Part shown: one piece after another, positions 54,601-63,351 of the stretch
How the letters are laid out: every line of letters begins with the position of its first letter
Numbering within the stretch: the first letter of the stretch is position 1
DNA from: JBBDSJ01 sp040905025
GTDB taxonomy: Bacteria > Pseudomonadota > Gammaproteobacteria > Methylohalomonadales > Methylohalomonadaceae
NCBI GenBank assembly: GCA_040905025.1
Contig: JBBDSJ010000101.1
Coordinates: 34,414-98,413, forward strand
Direction: 5' to 3'
Length of the DNA stretch: 64,000 nt
Translations under genes and position numbers: made by a program
Notes under the pieces: model-generated
Told to the model about the DNA's origin: nothing
Database searches by the model: none
The model's input: only the letters and a program-made list of their open reading frames with translations

Positions 54601-54976
54601 ACAATAACGTCAGCCACTGGAAATATTTCCACTGGATCTTCTCGTCACGCAGCGCATTCAGTGTCTGGGTATGGGCTACGATATTGGCATCAAACTGGCG
54701 CAAATCCTGTTCGCTGTAACGCCAGTCCGGCTGCCATTGCTCAAGCAGTGCAAATAGATAGGCATGCTGGCCGCTGGCATCAATCTGGCCGGACAGCGCA
54801 CGCAGGCTTTTGCTTAACAAACTGAGCGGCCGTACCCGTTCGCCCTGGTCACGGTATTTCTGTAAGGGATCAAGGCCGAAGCTGGTCAGTAGCCACTGAT
54901 TCAATACCAGCTTCTTGTGAAAATCTTTCTGCGCAATTAAACGCTGCACTCTGGCCTGACGTCTGGCTTTGGCCAT
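51659..54976 (-). CDS. DEAD/DEAH helicase with C-terminal nuclease-like domain (type III Res-like)
   Basis: A 1105-residue protein resembling type III restriction R subunits. Walker A NATGSGKTLLM is at ~179-189, DEGH at ~289-292, and FIEGWNCWRVSS with IIQLFGRGVRLKG forms the helicase C lobe. Near residue 1000 GFYPDFILW and, 18 residues later, FIDPHGL correspond to the PD-(D/E)xK endonuclease region of type III R subunits, but the usual E-x-K reads D-x-H. The start overlaps the methyltransferase stop by TGATG. Unlike a normal type III system, it is paired with an unusually large methyltransferase plus Fic and SNF2 genes. No AT-rich internal shift is seen here. Confidence 0.82.
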   Translation of the reverse strand: MAKARRQARVQRLIAQKDFHKKLVLNQWLLTSFGLDPLQKYRDQGERVRPLSLLSKSLRALSGQIDASGQHAYLFALLEQWQPDWRYSEQDLRQFDANIVAHTQTLNALRDEKIQWKYFQWLTLLFVEIYLHEYFRDRTALSQSLNKYIERFNAHWLSKGYETGIEAYIETDLNKLCLQNATGSGKTLLMHINMLQFRHYADRAGCADQFGQMILITPNERLSEQHQLELRQNGLDSERLTQDEGDLLSGDRRSLARLAVTEITKLGAEQGKKTMAVNSFGDANLLLVDEGHRGLGSAKEESGWLWHRQKLAGAGFTFEYSATFKEAVVAAKNDLVEQAYAKSILFDYGYRYFYEDGYGKDYRIFNLPRDYDAHHNHYLTAALVTFYQQQRLYEERKTDFRPYNLTAPLWVFVGASVIKDDGSKETAANYKERASDVANVLRFLAWFTAERQQAVAAIDAVVFGSAASAGLVDKEGRDIFSGTFPFLKEQQLDARILYQDILARVFRNSAGGSLVVDRITGDSGELLLKIGETETPFGLINVGDAPGLAEHLQDANIPHVIVQKAELASPLFADISTDASPVNILIGSKKFIEGWNCWRVSSMGLMNTGKKEGSQIIQLFGRGVRLKGRNMSLMRTSKLEPAVAPKLIHLLETLNVFGVGADFMATFRDFLNEEGLPGNDDPQVFSLKLNVTHDLGKQLKMLRPKVRKDTQQVYSFPRHGPLIRFGGWGTELGLPPDIIEKGRKILLDKYPRLDTIQADGVAVNQVHQPEIHDDGRCLSAAHRAFLDWNRLYLDLALYVKNKGYANLLIDPVRLPALLDSDSWYLLQMPGNLWAMQAHNFRFWQQVALELLCSLADRVFNYHKRAYLEPRLELVKLEEAAGNLPDQDEYRIIVDGSESVLIEDIKALKQAFEQGQDEFIPERETLAGTQLDIHLYNPLLTARSNRIKIEPVVLNDGEYKFVQDMKAWLLPRMADMHARGEQLYLLRNQVRGGIGFFEAGGFYPDFILWQVIGKKQTILFIDPHGLIHTGIGDEKIQFYKTIKDVERRLKDDEIRLESAILSPSKTIKPKIMKDWNMTADALAGHHVFFMSDTEYLDDLYRIIADQ

Positions 54977-57900
54977 CAGTGTAGCCCCGCATCAACATCA
55001 GCCCACATGCGGGCGTGAAAGGTCTCTTCCAGACTCAGCACACGGGTCTTGGCCTCACCGGGCAATGTCAGTGCATGCGGACCGTTGATGTAAATCGTGT
55101 CGAATTCCGTGTCGGCCTGGTTGACTTTTTTCTTCTGCAAGAAAGCCTCCAATACAGCCGCATCTTTTTCCGGGTCATCAGTCAGTTTGCGCCAGACAAT
55201 CAATACATAGTCTTTATCTGTATCACTATCCGGCCGGCGACGTACATAACCCTCCACGGTGCGCAACCAATAGTCCCCATCGCCGGTTTCTTTCAGCTTC
55301 CCTTTCACCCGCCAGCGAGTATTCTGGTCTTCCGGCAATTCCGGGTCCGGTTCGCGCTCGAATTCCGCCTGACAGATGTACGGCTTATCGAGCAAAGCGA
55401 CTTCGAGTCCAATCAGCCAGTTAAAGGTTTCAATCAAATCCACCTGCACCGGCGTCTGACTGTCCGACCCCGGCTTTTTCACCATCAGCGTATAAGCGGT
55501 TGGATCATGAAACTGTTGTACATTCAGTAAACTGGCTGACGCGCGGGTTTCGACATTGAGGAAATAGTTCAGATAGTAGTCACGGCGCAGATCGGCATTG
55601 GTGTCGCCAGCTATAACTTTCTCGCGATTCTTATCTACAGGCAACATCAAGTTGTTAAGTGTGTCTTCGTAAGATTCGAGGCATAAATATTTTACGAATT
55701 GTGATAATCCAGTATTAATTTCTAAAGGTTTACCATTCTCCCATTTTTTTGAATAAATGTTCCTCTGTACCCTAACTTTTAGCACACTATCAAAATAATC
55801 TGCCATTTCGATCAAAATATATTTCCTATTGCCACCATCTTGCCGGTTAATATTCATAACCGCATGCGCTAGAACACCAGAACCTGAAAAATAATCTAGC
55901 CAAATCCCATTATTATGACGTGATGATGCGAGCAATAACGTTAATAATTTTGACGGTTTAGGATAAGAAGCAGCATACTGCTCCCCCAACACCTGATGCA
56001 GCTCATCGTTTGCGTCTTCGTTTGTGCCCCATCCATATTTAGATAAATTATTTATGTCATATGCCCTGAAATCAGATTCCCCATGCTCCCCCAGCCTTGG
56101 CAATAAATCCTTCATTCTTTTATACCTTGGCTCTTCTACAATTCTGCGAAGATACAAGTCTTGCGTCAAATAAAGCTGATGTCTTTTTGCGAATTGTTCC
56201 ATGCTCTCTTGTGAATATCTCCAGTTGCCTTCTATAATTAACTCCTTAACTAATACTGAATCTTTAATGACCAAATCTGATTTTAGAATTAGATTCATAT
56301 TACCTGCACTTATCGTGGCACCCGAGCTTAGAACGTAATCAGGCTCTCTATATTTACTCTTAATGCCAGGAGCTATCCTCCTAATTTCTCTAGGATTTGA
56401 TGCATTAACGCAAGGATATGTTTCTGTTTCAGAGGCGATTTCTCCTACAAGCCCACCAAACTTTGAAGGATTTTTAGATATGCATAGAATATAGTCTTTC
56501 ATACGAGCAATCTGTCCGCTCAAAAAACTTCCTTTCTTTTTCTTTTCCCATATCAAGCTAGCAAAGAAACGATTTTTGGTATAGGAATGTCTTAATTGTG
56601 TAGCCAAATGCTCTTGTTCTTCATCACCTACACTAATAAACATGACCCCTGATTCATCTAATGTATCAAGACCCATAGATATTCTTTCATTAACCATTGA
56701 AAGCCAGCTAGATGATTGATAACTATCCTTATAAAGAAATTCATCATCGCCAGTGTTGTAAGGAGGATCAATGTATACATTTGATACTCTCGATTTAATT
56801 CTTGTATTAATTAAACTTAGTGCTCCAAAGTTTTCCGAATGAATAAGCACCCCATCACACTGCTCATCAAAGTTCTCAATCGAAGCCAGTAGTCTGTTTT
56901 TAAAATCTTCATCAAATAATTGTGTATCTAACACCAGTTTGTCATTCGCTTTCAGAAAGTCAGTTGTTAATGGTTCTGAATAAGCGGGTGTTGTTGTATC
57001 TTCCTTGATTTCATCAATGGCAAATAACTTGATCCACTCTTCACGCTGGGCAGTGTTGCTGGCAATTTCTTCATATAACGACTTGGGCACACGATCCAGC
57101 GTGATGCAGTAATTTGTCTCGGTGACAAACTTCTTTTTCAGCCAGATTTTTTTCTGGAAATTTTCCAGTTGTGCGAGAAAGGCAATAATCTGCCGGGCGA
57201 TATGCCGAAGTGCCTTGATTCTGCCAAGCAGGTTTTCGAGCTGGCTGGCATCGGCATGCTCGACATCATCCAGCCTCATGATTTCATTCTTGATGTAAAA
57301 ATCCAGTTCACGTCTGAGGAACCCGCCCAGATCTTTGTGGATAAAATAATCCATGGTGTTGCGATCGCTGTATTGGCTGAGGTATTTGCCAAGCAGCGTA
57401 CGGTCTTTTTTCTTCTCGGTCGGCGCTGGCGCATTCAGGCCGATAAGAAAGGATTTCGCCCCGGACATTTTGTCCAGTGCAGCCAGAATGCACTGTTCCG
57501 CCTGCTCCAGCCGGGTATTGCGCCAGGTGTTTTCCTGGCCGGTTTTTTCCGGGTCATGGCGGTATTCAAAATTGACGATGAGTTCGTTGCCCTGAACTTC
57601 AACCGGATTGGCCGCATGGATAATAAAGAAGCGTGACTCACTTTCCTTGACGTTGTTATGCGCGCCCTCGCTGGCCTCGACCAGCCGGAAGGTGACTTTT
57701 AGCGGTTCATCGTCATCGCCCAAATCCAGATCACTTTGCCCGGCCTTTTTCACTGCGGCTTTCAGATCAAAATGGAAATGCTGCAGGTACTCACTGGATT
57801 TGATGTAGTACTGATCCTTGTTGGCCCAGTGCAGGTAAACTTCGCGGCCGTCATAAGGCACGGCATAGGGTGCCGCGCGGTTATCGTTTTCGGCGACGTG

Positions 57901-58341
57901 ATAACGTTTGCTGAGAAAATCGCCCTTGTCGTAATAACGCGAGAAAAACCGGTACAGGTGATCATAAATCTCGGCGCTGCCGGTAAGCGGCATATCGCCT
58001 TGCTCGGCATTGGCTTTGGCTTCGAGGTATTCCTTGCCTTTCGGCGTTTTGCTGAATTCCGGTTTGAGATTGCCAGCGGCATCAATCGCTTCATCCCCCA
58101 TTGCGTCAACGACGGCAGCCCGGGCCTTGTCGAGCAGCGATTGCGCCGACTCGCCGGCGGCGCCTGCAAAAGCACTATCAATTTCCTGTGCCAGGTCGTT
58201 TTCAATAAACGCCTTAATCTGGCTGCTTTTCGCATGCATGATGCGATACAGGCCAAAATCCAGCTCGGCCTGATTCAATTGAAACAACTCGTGCAAAAGC
58301 CCGATAAACTTTTGCTTTTTATCCCCGTTACTGTTGGCCAT
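54976..58341 (-). CDS. Large beta-class DNA methyltransferase
   Basis: About 1121 residues from the ATG at 58341 (MANSNGDKKQ); a longer frame to 58404 would overlap fic by 29 nt. An N-terminal ~500-residue region has no named domain. Counting from 58404, motif IV is DPPYNTGDDEF at ~546, and motif I FSGSGVLAHAV follows at ~839, an order typical of beta-class adenine methyltransferases of type III systems. About 300 residues lie between them and should include target recognition. A long C-terminal region follows. G+C falls from about 55% in flanks to about a third in the central part. The gene sits between fic and the helicase with overlaps or short gaps. Confidence 0.85.
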   Translation of the reverse strand: MANSNGDKKQKFIGLLHELFQLNQAELDFGLYRIMHAKSSQIKAFIENDLAQEIDSAFAGAAGESAQSLLDKARAAVVDAMGDEAIDAAGNLKPEFSKTPKGKEYLEAKANAEQGDMPLTGSAEIYDHLYRFFSRYYDKGDFLSKRYHVAENDNRAAPYAVPYDGREVYLHWANKDQYYIKSSEYLQHFHFDLKAAVKKAGQSDLDLGDDDEPLKVTFRLVEASEGAHNNVKESESRFFIIHAANPVEVQGNELIVNFEYRHDPEKTGQENTWRNTRLEQAEQCILAALDKMSGAKSFLIGLNAPAPTEKKKDRTLLGKYLSQYSDRNTMDYFIHKDLGGFLRRELDFYIKNEIMRLDDVEHADASQLENLLGRIKALRHIARQIIAFLAQLENFQKKIWLKKKFVTETNYCITLDRVPKSLYEEIASNTAQREEWIKLFAIDEIKEDTTTPAYSEPLTTDFLKANDKLVLDTQLFDEDFKNRLLASIENFDEQCDGVLIHSENFGALSLINTRIKSRVSNVYIDPPYNTGDDEFLYKDSYQSSSWLSMVNERISMGLDTLDESGVMFISVGDEEQEHLATQLRHSYTKNRFFASLIWEKKKKGSFLSGQIARMKDYILCISKNPSKFGGLVGEIASETETYPCVNASNPREIRRIAPGIKSKYREPDYVLSSGATISAGNMNLILKSDLVIKDSVLVKELIIEGNWRYSQESMEQFAKRHQLYLTQDLYLRRIVEEPRYKRMKDLLPRLGEHGESDFRAYDINNLSKYGWGTNEDANDELHQVLGEQYAASYPKPSKLLTLLLASSRHNNGIWLDYFSGSGVLAHAVMNINRQDGGNRKYILIEMADYFDSVLKVRVQRNIYSKKWENGKPLEINTGLSQFVKYLCLESYEDTLNNLMLPVDKNREKVIAGDTNADLRRDYYLNYFLNVETRASASLLNVQQFHDPTAYTLMVKKPGSDSQTPVQVDLIETFNWLIGLEVALLDKPYICQAEFEREPDPELPEDQNTRWRVKGKLKETGDGDYWLRTVEGYVRRRPDSDTDKDYVLIVWRKLTDDPEKDAAVLEAFLQKKKVNQADTEFDTIYINGPHALTLPGEAKTRVLSLEETFHARMWADVDAGLH
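55610..56960 (-). other. AT-rich core segment within the methyltransferase gene
   Basis: By eye the G+C over these ~1.35 kb is near 35% (21 of 60 in 56101-56160) while the flanks within the same gene are near 55%. The segment covers both methyltransferase motifs and the variable region between them. Such a patch with intact frame suggests exchange of the catalytic/recognition core by recombination. Confidence 0.7.
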
Positions 58342-58375
58342 TTTTATATCCAGGTCTTTAAGCGAGTAAATACAA

Positions 58376-59941
58376 TCAGTGGGTACTTCTTGCGGGCAGA
58401 TCAAATGCCTCTATAACCAGGTCTTCCGCTGCTGCTATTTCCGTATCTGTCAGCCAGTCAAAATGACGCTGGCGTTTGTTTTTGGAAAGCTGACCATGAT
58501 TCTGGTGCACTACACGAATGAATAATTCCAGTGAATGATCGGGCCAGTCCAGCAGGCCATTCAATGCCTGATAGGCGCGGTCAAAGCCGAGCAGGAAATC
58601 AATTTCCTGTTGTAGATCCTCCTCAACCGTCCGCTCCAGCGCGCGGTACAGGTACTCGGCCTGCTCGGTAGCATCGTAATAACGAAAATACAGCGCATCA
58701 TTACCGCGCGCGGGCGTTTCCGGGGTATCCGGATCATATTCGGTGCGTTCCTGCATGGGCCGTGAAAAAACCTCCAATGTCTGCACATAGTCATCCAGGT
58801 GCGCAAGAATCACGGCTGACACCGGTAATACAATGCCGCGCGGGGTAAACCCGGCATTCGTCAGCACCTCATGAATCAGATAGCGGTGTATACGACCATT
58901 GCCATCCATAAATGGATGAATAAACACAAAGCCGAAAGCCACCATGGCGGCCGTAATCACTGGATCCACTGTCCCCATGCTGTCCGGGTTCGCTGTGGCT
59001 GGCTTTTCATTATCAGCATGCCATTGACGGGCCTGTGCCGCCAGCGCGAGCAACCCCGACATGAGTTCCGGCACATCTTCCGGGCGCGCCGGGACGAAAT
59101 CCATCTGCTTGCGATAGCCGTGATCCTTGCCTATCCAGTTCTGTTGCTGGCGCCAGGTAAATTCATGGAAGCGCGGGTCGACTACAACCTGTTGTAATTC
59201 AACCAGCCGCTGCTCGGTTAGCGGCCGGCCGGTATCCGCCTGGCGCAATAGATCTGCGAAACGCTGCGCGCGGCTGGCCGACGGTTTTTCCCGTTCCACC
59301 TCAAATGAGGACTGCGTTTCTTTCAGATACAGATAGCCGGCGGCGCGACGCAGCAAATCGGCATCGTAACCGGCCAGCGTATCGTGAATACGGGCACGTA
59401 AATCGCGCGCCATGATTTCCTGCAGGTAGGGCGTTCTACGCACCAGCGGGCAGAAATCACGATTGCCCGGCAGATTGTTAATGATGCGAAAGCGGCTGTC
59501 ACGCTCGCCGTCCGGGGCGCCAAACTGCAACTGCTTATCCAGTAAGTACGCATAACGGCCTTTTGCCGGGATTTTAGCAACCACCTTGTCGGCCAGCGAT
59601 TCGTCGGTCAACCATTCGTACAGAAATCCGGCCCGGTGTGCATAGGCCGAAGAGGGTTTTTCGGTCAACCATTGTTCCAGCGCCTGCTTGCCGGTTTGCT
59701 GGAACAACAACGCCAGCACTTCCAGATTGATGCCTTCGTAACGCAGGGCGAACTGGAGCTGGCCGGCGAAAGTGTTTTGCGGCTGGTAATTCGGTTCGAA
59801 AAGCTGGATGTGCTGGTCGCCGAGGCGGCGAGTGTCGCGGCCACGGACACTGGAATCAAGCTGTGCGCTGACGCGCAATGGCCTTGCTGAAAGGCCATAT
59901 TTATCAATCAGATAGCTGTATCCCAGCGGTTCCCGTGCCAT
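58376..59941 (-). CDS. Fic-family protein in the defence operon
   Basis: A 521-residue Fic-domain protein. The active-site motif is canonical, HPFMDGNGRIHRYL (His at residue 342), so AMP transfer to a protein hydroxyl is expected. A candidate inhibitory segment, TQSSFEVERE near residue 210, resembles the (S/T)xxxE(G/N) helix of autoinhibited Fic proteins with Arg at the last position. N- and C-terminal extensions of about 200 and 150 residues are unassigned. It precedes the methyltransferase with the stop 35 nt before the MANSNGD start. A Fic protein between restriction-like genes suggests a toxin or modifier tied to them. Confidence 0.9.
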   Translation of the reverse strand: MAREPLGYSYLIDKYGLSARPLRVSAQLDSSVRGRDTRRLGDQHIQLFEPNYQPQNTFAGQLQFALRYEGINLEVLALLFQQTGKQALEQWLTEKPSSAYAHRAGFLYEWLTDESLADKVVAKIPAKGRYAYLLDKQLQFGAPDGERDSRFRIINNLPGNRDFCPLVRRTPYLQEIMARDLRARIHDTLAGYDADLLRRAAGYLYLKETQSSFEVEREKPSASRAQRFADLLRQADTGRPLTEQRLVELQQVVVDPRFHEFTWRQQQNWIGKDHGYRKQMDFVPARPEDVPELMSGLLALAAQARQWHADNEKPATANPDSMGTVDPVITAAMVAFGFVFIHPFMDGNGRIHRYLIHEVLTNAGFTPRGIVLPVSAVILAHLDDYVQTLEVFSRPMQERTEYDPDTPETPARGNDALYFRYYDATEQAEYLYRALERTVEEDLQQEIDFLLGFDRAYQALNGLLDWPDHSLELFIRVVHQNHGQLSKNKRQRHFDWLTDTEIAAAEDLVIEAFDLPARSTH

Positions 59942-60121
59942 GTTTTATCCGAAATTTGTACGGAAAATCAGAATTAATGCCGGAATACTAGACTATTTTC
60001 AGAAAAATATCCGCATAAAACGTATCTAGCGCAAATAAATATGATAAAAGTTATAAATCCGTATTTATCTCGGATTGTGCGGCTATTTCTCTGAGGGCAC
60101 AGCCATTTCGGCCTGCGGATG

Positions 60122-60164
60122 TAGTATATACTATATTTATTGCACCAGGTATATCATGATATAC
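60122..60164. promoter_or_regulatory. Two perfect palindromes between SNF2 and fic genes
   Basis: TAGTATATACTA (60122-60133) and GTATATCATGATATAC (60149-60164) are exact dyads separated by 15 nt, in an AT-rich 296-bp gap about 180-220 bp upstream of fic. They share the half-site GTATAT and are candidate operators. No regulator gene is adjacent. Confidence 0.5.
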
Positions 60165-60237
60165 TTATATATTATTGATTTTATTAAGTATTTTTCTTGA
60201 AAAAGCCTTGAGCGCGGCTCGTGACTGTCGCTGGTAA

Positions 60238-63087
60238 TCAGATCAGTTCCCAGCGGATTCGAAACAGATGGTGGGTGATGCTGCGCTGGTGCAGGCGCTT
60301 CTCCAGGGCGGCAATGAATTCATCGCGCCGGTTTTCAATTTCATCCTCAACATCAAAGATTGACTGCCGCTGGCGACGTTGCTGGGATTCCAGCCGTTTC
60401 AGCTCTTCCTGAAGCTGTTTTTGCTCTTCCAGCGTAGCAGCCATGCGCGCCCGCCGCTTGGTATCACGGATTTTGATTTTGGTATCGTGAAGTACTTGTT
60501 CGGCGGCCAGAATCTGGTCCTCCGCCCACTGCTCCAGCTTTTCCCGCTCGCGCTGGAAATACTCATTATTCTCTTCCAGCGCGCGGCTCAATGTGGCCTC
60601 AATTTGCCGCTTTGCAGTGGCTGCCAGATCTGCCGGCGGCTGGCTCTCAGTTAGTGGTTGCGTGTTGGCGTCAAGACCAAATAACCGTTCACAGGCATCC
60701 TGATCCAGGATGGCGCCATCATCGGTCTTGGCAGTAAAAACCAGATGCTCTTCACGTTCAAAGCTATCCAGCTCCAGCAGATTTAAATCCAGCCAGCCTG
60801 ACTTGACCGGCAACTGCTCAAGCACTGAAATTTTCAGCGGCTGCCCGCTCAGATCAAACAGCAGTTGTGCCGATGGCGTTGTGATCTGACGACCACTATC
60901 AAGCACATACTCGCCCAGCGGATGACTTAGCCGATATAAATGCGCATGCTCGGGTATCGGTTCGCCCTTTCGTATCAGACGGTATTCACCGGCAACAGCC
61001 TCTTCAAGTGGCGAGTCAGACAAATGAAATGACAGATCTGAATCATTGAAACGTGCCATGTCAGACAAAATATACTGCGTGAGCTGCCAGAATAAACGAC
61101 TCACACGATCCAGTGACAACTCGGCACGCTCACGCTTCACTTTTAACAGCTCATGAATATCGGCATCAAAATGTTCCAGCAACTTTTCTTCGGTATCGCG
61201 CATGCGCGATTCGATACTGGCTTCAAGCTCTTTGCGCAATATGGAAAATGCCGTTTCGATCTCTTCTGGTGAACGGCAGGTATCGTAAATCTCGGCAATG
61301 CGCTTTTCGATATCCAGGCCTGACTCAATTCGGCCAAGAATCTGATCGGAAGCACCAAAGACGCCATCGAATAAATGAAACTTCTCTGACAATAATTCCA
61401 GCACACGCTGATCGGCAGCATTACGCTGATTCAGAAAATTAATCACGACAACATCAAATTTTTGACCATAGCGATGACAACGGCCGATGCGCTGTTCAAC
61501 ACGCTGTGGATTCCACGGTAAATCGTAATTAATCACCAACGAACAGAATTGCAAGTTGACACCCTCGGCTGCGGCTTCTGTAGCGATCATGATTTGGCCT
61601 TCATCCTGAAAACAATCAATCAATGCCGTACGTTTATCTATAGCCTGACTGCCTGTCACACGATCACTACCAGCATGTACTCTCAGCCATCGCTGATAGA
61701 TACCTTTTATTGCCGGTGAACTATTTGTGCCGCTGAATGTAACGACTTTATTCGCAAAGCCGTTAGCTTCGAGGAAGCGGAGCAGGTATTCTTGCGTGCG
61801 ACGTGACTCTGTAAAGACGACCACTTTTTCCGGCGCACCCATTTCACGCATAGCCTGGAAGCCAGTGGTTATCGCCTTGAGCAAGGCATTTGATTTCTCG
61901 TCTGTGCGGATGCTTTTTGCAAGCTTGATATATTGCTCAAGCTCAGCAATTTCTGCACGAAGTTTATCCGGATTCACGTCTAAACTTAATGCAGTTTCCT
62001 CGACAGGGCTGTCTTCTTCAATCAAGTCCTCATCAAGATCATCATCTCCAATAAGCCGTGAAAGCCAGTCATCATCCAGGGTCTGATGCTCCTGTAGCTT
62101 GCGCAAACGATCATGAATCACTTCAAGCGTGGCAACGACAGCTTCTGTTGATGAAGCCAGTAATTTGCGTAATACCAGGCCAATCAGATGACGCTGGCGC
62201 CGGGGGAAACCATAGCAATCTTCCCGCTGCAAATAACCGGAGACCAAATCATATAGCCGCTGTTCGTCATCACTGGGCGTAAACGGGATTGTCATGGGGC
62301 GGCGTTCGGTGTACTGAATATACTCCAGCACATGGCGGCGCAAAGTGCGCTTGGTAAAGTCGCGCAAGCGATGCTTAAGTGCGGATATATCAGCATCGGA
62401 GCCCATGTACTGGCTTCGAAAACTGACGGCATCACCAAATAGATGCTCATCAATGACAGTGGATAACCCGAATACTTCCAGCAAGCTGTTTTGCAACGGG
62501 GTAGCAGTCAGCAGCAGTTTTCGAGAACCGGCCAATGCCCGCTTAATTGCCTGACCGGTTTGATGACTATCCCGGTGAGCATTGCGTAGCTTGTGCGCCT
62601 CATCCATCACCACCAGATCCCAGGGCCGTAAAGCGAGCTGATCCTGCATACTAACGGCAAAATTATAGGAAATGATCGGGATCCAGTTTTCAATAAATGG
62701 ATCATGGATGCCTTCTTTTTGCAGTCCCTTCCAGGCTCTGGCATCCAGAATTTTTGTTGGCAGGTGGAATTTTTCGGACAGCTCGGCAGCCCATTGCTTG
62801 CGTAGCGAGGCCGGACAAATCACCAGCAGGTTACGGCGACGCTCGGCCCAGTATTGAGCCAGCACCAGAGCCGCCTCAATGGTTTTGCCAAGACCCACTT
62901 CATCGGCGAGCAGATGGCCTTTGGATAATGGATTTTGTAGTGCAAACAAGGCAGCATCGATCTGATGCGGGTTCAGATCGACACTGGCATCAAACAAGGA
63001 CTGGCTGATGCGATCAACATCTCCACCACGACGACGGCGAGTCAGCTCCCAAGCAAAGTATTTGGCATGGTATTCCGTAATAGCCAT
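60238..63087 (-). CDS. RapA-like SNF2 helicase/translocase
   Basis: A 949-residue SNF2-family ATPase. Walker A GLGKT is at 65-69 within LADEVGLGKTIEAALVLAQ, DEAH at 162-165, and the C lobe has the arginine-finger motif QRIGRCHRYGQ following NYDLPWNPQRVE. A helical C-terminal part from about 800 is predicted coiled coil, rich in Glu, Arg and Gln. RapA proteins free RNA polymerase, but relatives of this shape are also defence components (the DrmD protein of DISARM is one such SNF2). It is upstream of fic on the same strand. Its family and context suggest a defence role, not RapA itself. Confidence 0.85.
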   Translation of the reverse strand: MAITEYHAKYFAWELTRRRRGGDVDRISQSLFDASVDLNPHQIDAALFALQNPLSKGHLLADEVGLGKTIEAALVLAQYWAERRRNLLVICPASLRKQWAAELSEKFHLPTKILDARAWKGLQKEGIHDPFIENWIPIISYNFAVSMQDQLALRPWDLVVMDEAHKLRNAHRDSHQTGQAIKRALAGSRKLLLTATPLQNSLLEVFGLSTVIDEHLFGDAVSFRSQYMGSDADISALKHRLRDFTKRTLRRHVLEYIQYTERRPMTIPFTPSDDEQRLYDLVSGYLQREDCYGFPRRQRHLIGLVLRKLLASSTEAVVATLEVIHDRLRKLQEHQTLDDDWLSRLIGDDDLDEDLIEEDSPVEETALSLDVNPDKLRAEIAELEQYIKLAKSIRTDEKSNALLKAITTGFQAMREMGAPEKVVVFTESRRTQEYLLRFLEANGFANKVVTFSGTNSSPAIKGIYQRWLRVHAGSDRVTGSQAIDKRTALIDCFQDEGQIMIATEAAAEGVNLQFCSLVINYDLPWNPQRVEQRIGRCHRYGQKFDVVVINFLNQRNAADQRVLELLSEKFHLFDGVFGASDQILGRIESGLDIEKRIAEIYDTCRSPEEIETAFSILRKELEASIESRMRDTEEKLLEHFDADIHELLKVKRERAELSLDRVSRLFWQLTQYILSDMARFNDSDLSFHLSDSPLEEAVAGEYRLIRKGEPIPEHAHLYRLSHPLGEYVLDSGRQITTPSAQLLFDLSGQPLKISVLEQLPVKSGWLDLNLLELDSFEREEHLVFTAKTDDGAILDQDACERLFGLDANTQPLTESQPPADLAATAKRQIEATLSRALEENNEYFQREREKLEQWAEDQILAAEQVLHDTKIKIRDTKRRARMAATLEEQKQLQEELKRLESQQRRQRQSIFDVEDEIENRRDEFIAALEKRLHQRSITHHLFRIRWELI

Positions 63088-63161
63088 ACTGAAGACAGGA
63101 TCCTATAATCAGATCGACAACTTACAACTCAAATTTTGAACAACATATATTAAGATGTAAA

Positions 63162-63314
63162 TCAGCTAAAAAATCCCTGCCCGCCGACCAGACCGAGAAT
63201 GCCGGTGATGATCAGATATAGCGCAACGACGTAATTCAGCAGACGCGGTTGTACAAGGATCAGGATACCGGCGATGAGGGCCAGCAATGGGCCAAGGCTT
63301 AGACTAATGTCCAT
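63162..63314 (-). CDS. DUF3096-like 50-residue membrane protein
   Basis: A short gene not long enough for most gene finders. It reads MDISLSLGPLLALIAGILIL at the start and ends GGQGFFS; two transmembrane helices fill it. A GAGGAG lies just upstream of the ATG. The DUF3096 family has this size and pattern; its function is unknown. It has its own space between the SNF2 gene and the repeats. Confidence 0.8.
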   Translation of the reverse strand: MDISLSLGPLLALIAGILILVQPRLLNYVVALYLIITGILGLVGGQGFFS

Positions 63315-63351
63315 GGTGTATCTCCTCTTTTGGTTTTTGATGACAGCTTAG

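Noticed and set aside
60238..63087. Calling the SNF2 gene rapA
   Set aside because: The core matches SNF2/RapA, but context and the C-terminal coiled coil point to a defence helicase.
51659..63087. Calling the cluster DISARM or BREX
   Set aside because: No DrmA, DrmB, DrmC, PglZ or BrxC-like gene is present; only single components are shared.
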